A DNA stretch of 64,000 nucleotides from Lishizhenia sp. GTDB lineage: Bacteria > Bacteroidota > Bacteroidia > Flavobacteriales_D > Crocinitomicaceae. The notes beneath the pieces are model-generated. The model was not told the origin of the DNA and searched no databases. It saw only the letters and a list, made by a program, of their open reading frames with translations. The DNA is taken from NCBI GenBank assembly GCA_007117355.1, contig SKGS01000044.1:1-64000 (forward strand). The letters run 5' to 3'. Shown here piece by piece: positions 9,220 through 18,914 of this stretch. Both the position numbers and the translations under genes were made by a program. Position 1 is the first letter of the stretch, and the number at the start of each line of letters is the position of its first letter.

Positions 9220-10743
9220 CTATTTAATTAACTCTTGAATTTTAACAATTCCTTTGTCCATGCGTTGAATACTTTCTTCTTTACCTAAAAGCGCACAAAT
9301 TTCAAACATGCTTGGTCCCATACCTTTTCCTGTAAGCAACAAACGAAAAGCAGGTAATACTGCCCCAATTCCTTTATTGATATCTTCTAAATATTGTTTA
9401 AAAGATTGTTCGATGTTTTCAGTACTGAACTGTTCAAGAGTTGCTAGTTTATTAGACCAACTAGACATAATTTCGGTGGTATCTTCCTTCCATTTTTTGC
9501 GCAATGTTTTTTCGTCGTATTCTCTTGGTTCAGTAAAGAAGTAGTCACCTTCTTTTGGAATATCAGAAATAAAAGTAGCTCTTTCTTTCATTAAACGACA
9601 TACAGCGGTTAAAAACGTTTTATCGTAATTTCCGTCAATTAGTAAAGCTAACTCGTCTGCTAGTATTTCGTCTGATGTTGCTCTAAGATATTGTTGTTGG
9701 AACCATCTAGTTTTTTCTGCGTCAAACTTTGCGCCTGCTTTTGCAACGCGCTCAAGGGAAAATGAAGCCACTAATTCATCTAAACTAAATATCTCCTGCG
9801 GAGTACCTGGATTCCATCCTAAAAAGGCTAGCATATTGATAAAAGCTCCTGGAAAGTAGCCTTTTTCTCTGTAGCCTGAATATAATTCTCCTTCACTAGT
9901 TGTCCAGTCTGTTGGAAAAACAGGAAATCCAAGTCTATCACCGTCTCTTTTCGAAAGCTTTCCGTTTCCATCAGGACGCAACAACAAAGGTAAATGAGCA
10001 AACTTAGGACAATCCCATCCAAAAGCTTCATATAATAATACATGTAATGGTGCTGAAGGAAGCCATTCTTCGCCCCTAATTACATGAGAAATCTCCATGG
10101 TGTGATCATCAACTATATTTGCGAGATGATACGTTGGCATTCCGTCACTTTTATACAAAACCTTGTCGTCTAAATTATTGGTGTTTACTACCACCCAGCC
10201 ACGAATTACATCTTCGAAGCGAACATCTGTATTTCTAGGCATTTTAAACCGAATGACATAAGGTTCTCCGTTTGCTATACGTGCATTAACATCATCCGCA
10301 GGTAATGTTAATGAGTTCTTCATAGAAGACCGCGTAATACTATTGTATTGCCAGTTAGGCATTTTCATGCTTTTTGCCTGTTCACGCATAGCGTCTAATT
10401 CTTCAGCAGTGTCAAATGCATAATATGCCCATCCTTTTTCAATTAGTTCTTCAGCATATTTTGGATACATTGATTTTCGTTCTGACTGAATGTATGGTCC
10501 ATGATTTCCGGCTATTCCAGGTCCTTCATCCGGACTAATTCCGCACCAGTTTAACGCATCAATGATATATTCTTGTGTTCCTTCGACAAACCTTGTTTGG
10601 TCAGTATCTTCTATTCGAAGAATAAACGTACCATTGTTTTTCTTAGCAAATAGATAGTTATATAATGCTGTTCTAACTCCACCCATGTGAAGCGGTCCTG
10701 TAGGAGATGGTGCAAATCTTACACGAACTGGTTTATTTGACAT
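9220..10743 (-). CDS. gltX: glutamate--tRNA ligase
   Basis: VRFAPSPTGPLHMGGVRTALYNYLFAKK (HIGH-type motif) and KLSKRDGD (KMSKS-type motif). Confidence 0.97.
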   Translation of the reverse strand: MSNKPVRVRFAPSPTGPLHMGGVRTALYNYLFAKKNNGTFILRIEDTDQTRFVEGTQEYIIDALNWCGISPDEGPGIAGNHGPYIQSERKSMYPKYAEELIEKGWAYYAFDTAEELDAMREQAKSMKMPNWQYNSITRSSMKNSLTLPADDVNARIANGEPYVIRFKMPRNTDVRFEDVIRGWVVVNTNNLDDKVLYKSDGMPTYHLANIVDDHTMEISHVIRGEEWLPSAPLHVLLYEAFGWDCPKFAHLPLLLRPDGNGKLSKRDGDRLGFPVFPTDWTTSEGELYSGYREKGYFPGAFINMLAFLGWNPGTPQEIFSLDELVASFSLERVAKAGAKFDAEKTRWFQQQYLRATSDEILADELALLIDGNYDKTFLTAVCRLMKERATFISDIPKEGDYFFTEPREYDEKTLRKKWKEDTTEIMSSWSNKLATLEQFSTENIEQSFKQYLEDINKGIGAVLPAFRLLLTGKGMGPSMFEICALLGKEESIQRMDKGIVKIQELIK

Positions 10744-10908
10744 AGTATTTTATTAAAAATAATTTTGTGCAAAGATAATCAGTTTTGTTTGTGAACAGTT
10801 GTCTTTTAATTCTTCTATAAGTGCATTTATTATGAAGTTTAACAAACTTTTATTATTCTAGCGTGTAATATTTCCTAACTTTATGAAGTTTATACGATGA
10901 ATAAATAA

Positions 10909-13900
10909 ATGAGTGCAACGGAGCAATTAATAAATCAAGTAGATGGTTTTATAAGAAAGTACTACAAGAATAAAATTCTTAGGGGTATATTATTCTTTGC
11001 CATAATTTTTTCTATCTCTTACCTAATTGTTGTATCGTTAGAATACGTAGGTCGATTTAATTCACTGGTAAGGGGAGGGTTGTTTTTTACTTTTTTATTG
11101 CTGAATGCAATAGTTTTATTTAAAAACTTTTTGGTCCCTTTTGCGCAATTATTTTCCTACGGGAAGAGAATTAATAGGCAACAAGCAGCGGAAATAATTG
11201 GGCGTTTTTTTCCAGAAGTTAATGATAAACTGTTAAACACACTACAGTTAAATGATGCGCTTGAACAACAAGAAGGAGATGTTGATTTATTAAAGGCAAG
11301 CATTAGAAAAAATGCTGAGAAACTTAGTGTTGTTTCATTTGCAAGCGCTGTTGACTACAAAGAAAATAAGCGTTATTTAAAATTTTTATTGCCTGTTTTT
11401 TTGGTTTTCTTCATTATTGCCATTTTTCTTCCTTCCTTTTTTAAAGACGGCACAACACGTTTGATTAACTACTCAACAGTTTTTGTTCAACCAGCTCCTT
11501 TTACTTTTGAGTTGCTTACTAAAAACTTAAAAATAGAAGAAGGTGATGCTGTATTACTAGAAGTGAAACTTGTTCCAAATAAAGGTGGAGAGTTACCCGA
11601 AAAAGTGTATTTAGAAAGTTCTGAGGGTAGATTTCTAATGGAAAAAGCTTCCGTTTCAAAAGCATCTTATTTATTGCCTAAAATTAAAAGAAATACTAAG
11701 TTCAATTTTTTGGCAAATGGTTTTCGTTCAGAAGAAAAAACCATTGAAGTAATTTCTAAAACAGCTTTAGAAGATGTAAATGTGCTGTTGGAGTTTCCTT
11801 CTTACCTTTCAATTCCTTCTCAGGAAGTAAAGAACCCAAATGATTTAATGGTTCCCGAAGGAACTAAGGTTACGTGGAACGGAAGAACTAGAAATACCAA
11901 ATCGCTTGAAGTTTTATTGGGTGATTCTGTTCAAGAACTTAACAATAAAGGTTTTCGTTTTTCTGCTACGTTTCGAGAGAATCAAACAGCAAAGTTTTTA
12001 TTAAAAAATAATCAAAGTGAAAAACTCGATACGGTGTTTTTTGAAGTTGGCGTCATCAAAGATGCTTACCCTTCTATTAGGTTAGAACAATCCGTTGATT
12101 CGTTAAATACACAACTTGTAATATTGGAAGGTTTAGCCTCAGATGACCATGGTATTTCGAAGCTAGAGTTTGTTACAGAAAGAAAATCTAAAGGTAGAAA
12201 TAGCGTTCCAATAGTTGACAGAAGAAATATTTCAGGTGCGGGTGGAACGAAATTCCCTGTATATGTTCGATTGGATGTTGAAGCATTAGGTTTAACCTTG
12301 GAAGAAGAGTTAAGTTATTACTTTATTGTTTACGATAATGATGGTGTCAATGGTGCTAAATCGGCTAAATCGGCTGTTTTTTCTTATAAAGCTCCATCTA
12401 AAAAAGATTTAGCAGAAGCTAGAGATGCTGCAAAAAGCGAATCTATGAAAGATTTAAAGCAGTTAATGAATGAAAGTAACGAGTTAAAAAATAGAATGGA
12501 GCAGTTCAAAATGGATTTATTAAAAACGAAAAATCCAAGTTGGAAAGAAAGACAGCAATTAGAAGAAATTAAGAAAAAGCAGCAGTCATTTGATGAGAAA
12601 GTTCAGAGCGTTTCCGAAAAACTACAAGAAACCCTAGATGAAATCAACAAATATGAAGAAGTAAGTGATGAGCTTCAAGAAATGCAAGAGATGTTGCAGT
12701 CGCTGCTTGAAGATTTGATGGATGATGAATTGAAAGGTTTATTAGAACAATTGGAGGAGCTAATGGATAATCAGCAACTTGATGGCAAGCAAGAGTTGTT
12801 GGATAATATGGAACAAAAAGCTGAAGATAAAAAAAGACAGATGGATAGAACTATGGAAATGCTGAAGCGCATGGATGTAGAGGAAAAGATTGAAGATATA
12901 GACAATAAACTAGAGGAACTTGCACAGGAACAAATGCAACTCAAAGAAGATATAGAAAATGGAGAAATATCAGATGAAGAAGCGTCAGAAAAACAAGATG
13001 AAATTAATAAGGAGTTTGAAGATGTTCAGAAAGATTTGGATGAGTTAAAGGAGAAAAATGAAGATCTAAAACGTCCGTTAGATTTGGACAAAATGGAAGA
13101 AGATCAAAAGGATGTCGAAAAAGAATTGAATGACGCTAAAGATAATTTGGATAATAATAATTCCAAAAAGGCTAAGGATAACCAAGAAAAGGCAGCGGAT
13201 AAAATGCGTGAAATGGCTTCAAAACTTAGTGCAATGAAGTCAGAAAGTAAACAACAGCAACAAGAAGAAGATATGGCCGCATTAAGAGCTTTACTTGAGA
13301 ATCTGATCAAGATGAGTTTTGACCAAGAGGACAACCTAAAAATGTTCGCTGAAACGAATGTGAACAATCCAAATTTTATACAATTAGGAAGAGAGCAAAG
13401 AAATATAATTGATAATTTCAGACCTGTTGAAGACTCGCTGCTTGCGTTAGCCGACCGAGTTCCTCAACTAAGTTCGTTTGTAACGAAAGAGTTGAATGTA
13501 ATAAACAATAATTTTAGAAATATTCCTGATGATATTGACGAACGAAGAAAACGAGAGTTAGGTATTAAACAACAATTGGTAATGACTAGTTTGAATAATT
13601 TAGCCTTGTTTTTCGACGAATCTTTACAAAACATGCAACAACAAATGCAAGGTGAAATGTCCGGAAGTGGCAGTTGTGATAACCCTGGAGGAAAAGGAAA
13701 AGGCTCTGAAGGGGATGATTTTCAAAACATGAAGGACATGCTAAAAAAGCAGTTGGAAGAAATGCAAAAAGGACCAAACCCTGGAGGGAATAAACCCGGA
13801 GAAGGTCAAGAAATAAAGCTGCCGTTTGGTAATAAAGAAGCAGCACAAATGGCAGCGCAACAAAACGCCATTCGCAAGAAACTAGAAGAGCTTAGAAAGG

Positions 13901-14247
13901 AATATAATAAAGAAGGAAAAAGAGAAGGCAACGAACTGAACGATCTTCTAAAAGAACTAGAAGAACAAGAAAAAGACTTGGTTAATAAGAAATGGGATGG
14001 ACGTTTAATTGAACGTCAGAAAGAAATATTAACTAGACTGTTGGAAAGCGAAAAGGCGCTTCAAGAACGGGGTTGGGATGATGAAAGAGAATCGCAAATA
14101 GGAAAAGATAAAGATTTTGGTAACCAAATTGAATTTTTAGAGTATAAGAACCGAAAAGAAAAGCAAATTGAGTTGTTGCGTGCTGTTGATCCGAATATGT
14201 CAAAGTATTATAGAGACCGTGCTAATGACTTTATTAATGCTAATTAA
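10909..14247 (+). CDS. DUF4175-like large coiled-coil membrane protein
   Basis: Two N-terminal TM helices, then long Glu/Gln/Lys-rich coiled-coil; matches the general pattern of Bacteroidota DUF4175 proteins. Confidence 0.75.
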   Translation: MSATEQLINQVDGFIRKYYKNKILRGILFFAIIFSISYLIVVSLEYVGRFNSLVRGGLFFTFLLLNAIVLFKNFLVPFAQLFSYGKRINRQQAAEIIGRFFPEVNDKLLNTLQLNDALEQQEGDVDLLKASIRKNAEKLSVVSFASAVDYKENKRYLKFLLPVFLVFFIIAIFLPSFFKDGTTRLINYSTVFVQPAPFTFELLTKNLKIEEGDAVLLEVKLVPNKGGELPEKVYLESSEGRFLMEKASVSKASYLLPKIKRNTKFNFLANGFRSEEKTIEVISKTALEDVNVLLEFPSYLSIPSQEVKNPNDLMVPEGTKVTWNGRTRNTKSLEVLLGDSVQELNNKGFRFSATFRENQTAKFLLKNNQSEKLDTVFFEVGVIKDAYPSIRLEQSVDSLNTQLVILEGLASDDHGISKLEFVTERKSKGRNSVPIVDRRNISGAGGTKFPVYVRLDVEALGLTLEEELSYYFIVYDNDGVNGAKSAKSAVFSYKAPSKKDLAEARDAAKSESMKDLKQLMNESNELKNRMEQFKMDLLKTKNPSWKERQQLEEIKKKQQSFDEKVQSVSEKLQETLDEINKYEEVSDELQEMQEMLQSLLEDLMDDELKGLLEQLEELMDNQQLDGKQELLDNMEQKAEDKKRQMDRTMEMLKRMDVEEKIEDIDNKLEELAQEQMQLKEDIENGEISDEEASEKQDEINKEFEDVQKDLDELKEKNEDLKRPLDLDKMEEDQKDVEKELNDAKDNLDNNNSKKAKDNQEKAADKMREMASKLSAMKSESKQQQQEEDMAALRALLENLIKMSFDQEDNLKMFAETNVNNPNFIQLGREQRNIIDNFRPVEDSLLALADRVPQLSSFVTKELNVINNNFRNIPDDIDERRKRELGIKQQLVMTSLNNLALFFDESLQNMQQQMQGEMSGSGSCDNPGGKGKGSEGDDFQNMKDMLKKQLEEMQKGPNPGGNKPGEGQEIKLPFGNKEAAQMAAQQNAIRKKLEELRKEYNKEGKREGNELNDLLKELEEQEKDLVNKKWDGRLIERQKEILTRLLESEKALQERGWDDERESQIGKDKDFGNQIEFLEYKNRKEKQIELLRAVDPNMSKYYRDRANDFINAN

Positions 14248-14267
14248 TTGTAGTTTAATTTGAAAGA

Positions 14268-14681
14268 ATGAGTACTGATTTAAAAGAATTTTCGGGCATT
14301 TCATTTACTTCTGATATAGCCAATCTACCGCAAGTGGAGGTCTTAGTGGAAAACGTTTGTAAAGAATACAACATACATCCTGATAACTATGGAAATATTT
14401 TGATTGCTGTTACCGAGGCGGTTAACAATGCCATAAAACATGGAAATGGATTAGACACAACGAAATCTGTTAATATTAAAGTATTATTTAAAGACGGTTT
14501 TTTGGAATTTCATATTTCAGATGAAGGTCATGGTTTTGATTTTAATAACTTGCCTGACCCTACGGCTCCAGAAAATTTGGAAAAGGAAAATGGACGAGGT
14601 ATATTTTTGATGAAAGCATTGTCTGATGAGGTTAAGTTTCACAATAACGGAAGCTGTGCTGCATTGAAGTTTAAGCTATAG
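14268..14681 (+). CDS. anti-sigma regulatory factor (Ser/Thr kinase, HATPase_c, RsbW-like)
   Basis: ILIAVTEAVNNAIKHGN (N box) and DEGHGFDFNNLPDPTAPENLEKENGRGIFLMKAL (G box). Confidence 0.88.
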   Translation: MSTDLKEFSGISFTSDIANLPQVEVLVENVCKEYNIHPDNYGNILIAVTEAVNNAIKHGNGLDTTKSVNIKVLFKDGFLEFHISDEGHGFDFNNLPDPTAPENLEKENGRGIFLMKALSDEVKFHNNGSCAALKFKL

Positions 14682-14683
14682 TT

Positions 14684-15091
14684 ATGGTTTACATAGAGTA
14701 CCTTGAAAACTACCAATGGTTAGCTGACGTGTTTTACAATAATGTTGTCAATTTAATCTCTGAAAAAGAGTTTGTTTCTTTTAACGAGGTGTCTTGTATT
14801 CATGGTTCGGATGAATGGTTGTTGGAATACAATAAAAACTACCTTAATCATGATTATTACACAGACATTATAACCTTTGATTACTCAACGGAAGATTTTG
14901 TTTCTGGTGATTTATTAATTAGCCTTACCCGAGTGGAAGACAATGCTAAAAAATTAAATGTTTCACGTGAAACAGAATTAAAAAGAGTTGTGATTCATGG
15001 TTTGCTTCATTTGTGTGGATACAAAGACAAATCAAAAGATGAAATTGAACAAATGCGAAAAAAAGAAGACTACTATTTAAGCTTATTGTAA
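14684..15091 (+). CDS. ybeY: endoribonuclease / rRNA maturation factor YbeY
   Basis: VVIHGLLHLCGYKDKSKDEIEQMRKKEDYYL, UPF0054 signature. Confidence 0.93.
   Translation: MVYIEYLENYQWLADVFYNNVVNLISEKEFVSFNEVSCIHGSDEWLLEYNKNYLNHDYYTDIITFDYSTEDFVSGDLLISLTRVEDNAKKLNVSRETELKRVVIHGLLHLCGYKDKSKDEIEQMRKKEDYYLSLL
14959..14974. promoter_or_regulatory. parS site (ParB binding), inside ybeY
   Basis: TGTTTCACGTGAAACA, 16/16 match to the canonical palindromic parS. Confidence 0.9.
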
Positions 15092-15094
15092 TTT

Positions 15095-15110
15095 TGTTCC
15101 ACGTGAAACA
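15095..15110. promoter_or_regulatory. parS site (ParB binding), ybeY-mnmG intergenic
   Basis: TGTTCCACGTGAAACA, matches TGTTNCACGTGAAACA. Confidence 0.88.
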
Positions 15111-15123
15111 ATGATAGATTAGA

Positions 15124-16986
15124 ATGATTCAAGAATACGATGTTTTGATAGTGGGTGCTGGTCATGCTGGGTGTGAAGCAGCAAATGCTGCGGCTAAATT
15201 AGGCGCAAAAGTGTTGCTTGTGACCATGAATATGAACACTATTGCTCAAATGAGTTGTAATCCTGCGATGGGTGGTGTTGCTAAAGGGCAAATTATTCGT
15301 GAAATTGACGCTTTAGGTGGTGGTTCAGGCATAGTTTCGGACTTAAGCGCAATTCAATTTCGCATGTTGAACAAGTCGAAAGGGCCAGCAATGTGGTCTC
15401 CTCGAACCCAAAATGATAGAATGCGTTTTGCAGAGGAGTGGAGGTTGTTGCTTGAGCGCAACCCAAACGTGGACTTTTGGCAAGATAACGTAACGGAGAT
15501 TATTGTAGAAAACAATAAAATAGTTGGTGTTAAAACAGGAATAGGTGTAAAGATCAATGCTAAGTCGGTGGTTTTAACAAGTGGCACATTCTTAAACGGT
15601 CTTATTCATCTAGGAGAAAAACAATTTGGTGGAGGAAGAGCCGGCGAAAAAGCCTCTATTGGAATAACAGAGTCTTTGGTGAATTTAGGGTTTGAAGCTG
15701 GAAGAATGAAAACCGGAACACCTCCACGAGTAGATGGTCGTTCACTGGATTATTCTAAAATGGAAGAGCAATTTGGAGACGAAGTTCCATCTAAATTTAG
15801 TTATTCGAATACATCAGCGCTTTCAGAGCAACGTTCTTGTTATATAACTTATACCAACACCTCAACGCATGATATATTAAGAACAGGTTTTGATAGAAGC
15901 CCAATGTTTAATGGAGCGATAAAATCAACGGGTCCGCGTTATTGCCCAAGTATAGAGGATAAAATAAATCGTTTTGCCGAAAGAGATAGGCATCAGATAT
16001 TTGTAGAGCCAGAAGGGTGGAACACCATTGAGATTTATGTTAATGGTTTTAGCACAAGTCTTCCTGAAGAAGTGCAGTTTGAAGCAATGAGAACAATCCC
16101 CGGTTTTGAAAATGTAAAAATGTTTCGACCGGGGTATGCAATTGAATACGATTACTTTCCACCGACGCAACTTAAACATACTTTAGAAACGAAGTTGGTT
16201 GAAAACCTATACTTTGCTGGACAAATAAATGGCACCACTGGATATGAAGAAGCCGCTTGTCAAGGTTTAATGGCTGGGATTAATGCCGCAAGAAAAGTGC
16301 AAGAAAAAGACGCTTTTATTCTAAATCGTTCTGATGCTTACATTGGTGTTTTAATAGATGATTTAATTACTAAAGGCACAGAAGAGCCATATAGAATGTT
16401 TACCTCAAGAGCGGAATATAGAATTTTATTGCGCCAAGACAATGCTGATTTACGTCTTACTCCACTAGGTCATGCAATTGGTTTAGCAAGTGATGAAGCT
16501 ATGCAAGGAGTAAAACTTAAAACAGAGCAAACGGATGAAATGAAGCGTTTCTTGCGCAAGGAGGGGATTAAGCCTGAAGAAGCGAATGAAACACTAGCAA
16601 AAAACAATTCTAGTCCAATTACTCAGCAAGTGAAACTAGAGTCATTGTTGACAAGACCGCAACTTGGAATGGAACATTTAATAGAAATATCTGAATCGCT
16701 TCGAAACTATCTTAAAGAATTCGATAGTGAAGTAGTTGAACAAGCTGAAATACAAATTAAGTACGACGGATATATTTCTAGGGAACAAGAAGTCGCAAAT
16801 AAACTTAATAGATTGGATAATGTAGTTATTCCAGATGATATGGATTTTTCCAAATTAAGCAGCCTAAGCGCAGAAGCTGTAGAAAAGTTAACAAATATTC
16901 AACCTTCGAATATTGGACAGGCTTCTAGGATTAGTGGTGTTAGTCCAAGTGATATAAATGTCCTTTTAATTTATTTAGGGCGATAA
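15124..16986 (+). CDS. mnmG: tRNA uridine-5-carboxymethylaminomethyl(34) synthesis enzyme MnmG
   Basis: DVLIVGAGHAGCEAANAAAKLGAKVLLVTMNMNTIAQMSCNPAMGGVAKGQIIREIDALGG. Confidence 0.98.
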   Translation: MIQEYDVLIVGAGHAGCEAANAAAKLGAKVLLVTMNMNTIAQMSCNPAMGGVAKGQIIREIDALGGGSGIVSDLSAIQFRMLNKSKGPAMWSPRTQNDRMRFAEEWRLLLERNPNVDFWQDNVTEIIVENNKIVGVKTGIGVKINAKSVVLTSGTFLNGLIHLGEKQFGGGRAGEKASIGITESLVNLGFEAGRMKTGTPPRVDGRSLDYSKMEEQFGDEVPSKFSYSNTSALSEQRSCYITYTNTSTHDILRTGFDRSPMFNGAIKSTGPRYCPSIEDKINRFAERDRHQIFVEPEGWNTIEIYVNGFSTSLPEEVQFEAMRTIPGFENVKMFRPGYAIEYDYFPPTQLKHTLETKLVENLYFAGQINGTTGYEEAACQGLMAGINAARKVQEKDAFILNRSDAYIGVLIDDLITKGTEEPYRMFTSRAEYRILLRQDNADLRLTPLGHAIGLASDEAMQGVKLKTEQTDEMKRFLRKEGIKPEEANETLAKNNSSPITQQVKLESLLTRPQLGMEHLIEISESLRNYLKEFDSEVVEQAEIQIKYDGYISREQEVANKLNRLDNVVIPDDMDFSKLSSLSAEAVEKLTNIQPSNIGQASRISGVSPSDINVLLIYLGR

Positions 16987-16995
16987 AATCTTATT

Positions 16996-17910
16996 ATGAT
17001 GGACAGGAGTGTTTGCCCTATTTGTGGAGGAAATGAATTTGAGTCGTTCATGGAAACGAAAGATTTTATGATAACAAAAGAATCTTTTTCTTTGGTTTCA
17101 TGTAAGTCTTGTAACTTTATGTTTACCAATCCTATTCCAGATAAAAATGAAATATCGCGCTATTACAAGTCAGAGGAATATGTCTCGCATAGTTCTTCCA
17201 AAAAGGGCTTAATTAATGCTATTTATAATGTTGTCAGAAAATTTAAGATAAAACAAAAAGTAGGGTGGATTAAAAAGTATGCCCAAACTGGTAGTTTATT
17301 AGATGTTGGTTGTGGTACAGGTCATTTTTTAAAAGCAGCTCAAGACTCAGGCTATAAAGCACTAGGTTTAGAACCGGATGAAGAGGCTAGAGGTTTTGCG
17401 AGAAAAGAAAACGAAGTAAATGTACAACCAATAGAAAACCTCTACCATCTTGATGAATCGTCTTACGATGTAATAACGATGTGGCATGTCTTAGAGCATG
17501 TGTATGAGCTCAAAGAAGACCTTGCGCAAATTGAAAAGTTATTAAAGCCAAACGGAACACTTTTTATTGCTGTGCCGAATTGTGGTTCACATGATGCTAA
17601 GGTATATAAAGAATATTGGGCTGCCTATGATGTGCCAAGACATTTATACCATTTTCGTGAAAACGATATTAAAAACTTATTTCAAAAATTTGGTATGACA
17701 TTAGTAGAAATAATTCCGATGAAATTTGACGCATACTATGTTTCTATGCTATCAGAGAAGTACAAAAACGGAAATTTGCTAAAAGCACTTTTAAATGGTC
17801 TAAAATCGAATTTGAAAGCAAAAAAACTTGGTTATTCGAGTCAAGTGTATGTTTTGAAGAAAAAACAAGCGCAAAAACGGCTCAAATTTCAACGATTTTT
17901 TGTTTTGTGA
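16996..17910 (+). CDS. class I SAM-dependent methyltransferase
   Basis: N-terminal zinc-binding CPICGG...CKSC; SAM motif SLLDVGCGTGHFLKAAQDSGYKALGLEPDEEA. Confidence 0.9.
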   Translation: MMDRSVCPICGGNEFESFMETKDFMITKESFSLVSCKSCNFMFTNPIPDKNEISRYYKSEEYVSHSSSKKGLINAIYNVVRKFKIKQKVGWIKKYAQTGSLLDVGCGTGHFLKAAQDSGYKALGLEPDEEARGFARKENEVNVQPIENLYHLDESSYDVITMWHVLEHVYELKEDLAQIEKLLKPNGTLFIAVPNCGSHDAKVYKEYWAAYDVPRHLYHFRENDIKNLFQKFGMTLVEIIPMKFDAYYVSMLSEKYKNGNLLKALLNGLKSNLKAKKLGYSSQVYVLKKKQAQKRLKFQRFFVL

Positions 17911-18026
17911 TGTCTCATGTTGGATTTTTAGAGATAATTCGTTTTTTGAAGTGAAATTTTTAACAAAAAAAATCAAAAATTAATCTGTTTGCGTTTGATT
18001 TTGTTTTCTATGGATGCTTAAAGTTG

Positions 18027-18034
18027 TATATTTG
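18027..18034 (+). promoter_or_regulatory. Bacteroidota-type -7 element (TATATTTG) with candidate -33 TTG at 18001-18003
   Basis: TTG-N23-TATATTTG fits the TTG-N17-23-TAnnTTTG consensus at the upper spacer limit; no ORF follows. Confidence 0.45.
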
Positions 18035-18040
18035 CCTCCT

Positions 18041-18154
18041 TAACCCTCCTTATTCACCAATCGGACATTTTTCACGAATTAACAAAGTGATATAAAGCAT
18101 CTTAAAAGTAAATATGGCATTTTATATAGTCCCCATTTTTGGGGATGCTTTTTT
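18041..18154 (+). ncRNA. candidate orphan small RNA ending in a terminator hairpin
   Basis: Starts about 7 nt after TATATTTG; ends with AAAGCATC...CCCC-ATTTTT-GGGGATGCTTTTTT; no coding potential in the interval. Confidence 0.4.
18131..18154 (+). terminator. rho-independent terminator
   Basis: CCCC/GGGG hairpin followed by ATGCTTTTTT, with outer stem AAAGCATC (18094-18101) / GATGCTTT (18144-18151). Confidence 0.55.
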
Positions 18155-18279
18155 ATCAGGTTTTGATTTAATTTTGACCTATTTGTCGTAGCAACCCCCT
18201 TGAAATATGCTTATATTCCTTCGGGGCTTGTGCCTAAAATAGCTTCAAAATTAAATTCATGAATAAAGCGGGTTAAGTT

Positions 18280-18537
18280 TTAGTCGTAATGAAATCTGCA
18301 TTTAGCAATTAATATTTCGTCGTCCTTTACCTGATAGATTAAACGATGTTCGTTATCAATTCTCCTTGACCAAAATCCAGCATATTTGTATTTGAGTGGT
18401 TCAGGTTTTCCAATTCCATCAAATGGATTTCTTGAAATATCTTTAAGTAAATCATTTATCCGTTTAAGTTTTTTCTTGTCGGATTTTTACCAGTATAAAT
18501 AATCTTCCCAAGATTCATCACCGAATATAAACTACAT
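18280..18537 (-). pseudogene. YoeB/Txe-family toxin disrupted by two in-frame stops
   Basis: 86 in-register codons: M*FIFGDESWEDYLYW*KSDKKKLKRINDLLKDISRNPFDGIGKPEPLKYKYAGFWSRRIDNEHRLIYQVKDDEILIAKCRFHYD*. Confidence 0.85.
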
Positions 18538-18572
18538 TATTTTTCAATTAGCGTTTTGCTCAATGAGTTTCC

Positions 18573-18791
18573 CTATTTTAGTTTCTCTATTGCAGCATCT
18601 AATCTTCTTTCATTTTCTTTTGAAGACATTTCGTGTTTAGTGGCATGAAGTGAGTTGTACTCTTCTAGGGACATAATAACAATTCCTTTATCCTTACCTC
18701 TATTAATGATTAAGGTTTCAAAGTTTTGGGTTACTCTGTCAAAATAGTGTTTTATATCTTTTCTAAAATCAGATAATGTTGTTGTTAACAT
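18573..18791 (-). CDS. Phd/YefM-family type II antitoxin
   Basis: MLTTTLSDFRKDIKHYFDRVTQNFETLIINRGKDKGIVIMSLEEYNSLHATKHEMSS; internal ATG (18791) preferred to the ORF-track start 18866. Confidence 0.88.
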   Translation of the reverse strand: MLTTTLSDFRKDIKHYFDRVTQNFETLIINRGKDKGIVIMSLEEYNSLHATKHEMSSKENERRLDAAIEKLK

Positions 18792-18914
18792 GATGATAAA
18801 TATTGTTGGTACATTTGTAATGTACAAATTTTTGTACATATTTTTGCGTTTACAAATTTTTTTCACGATAACTTTATAGCTTTGTTTTATCTTGATGCAA
18901 TAGTGCTATCATAG

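Noticed and set aside
13104-13367. Antisense ORF rich in Ser/Leu/Cys opposite the DUF4175-like coiled coil
   Set aside because: Mirror of Glu/Lys-rich codons on the coding strand
18280-18537. Stop-codon recoding (suppression) in the YoeB ORF
   Set aside because: All other genes use TAA/TAG/TGA normally as terminators; simple pseudogenisation is more economical
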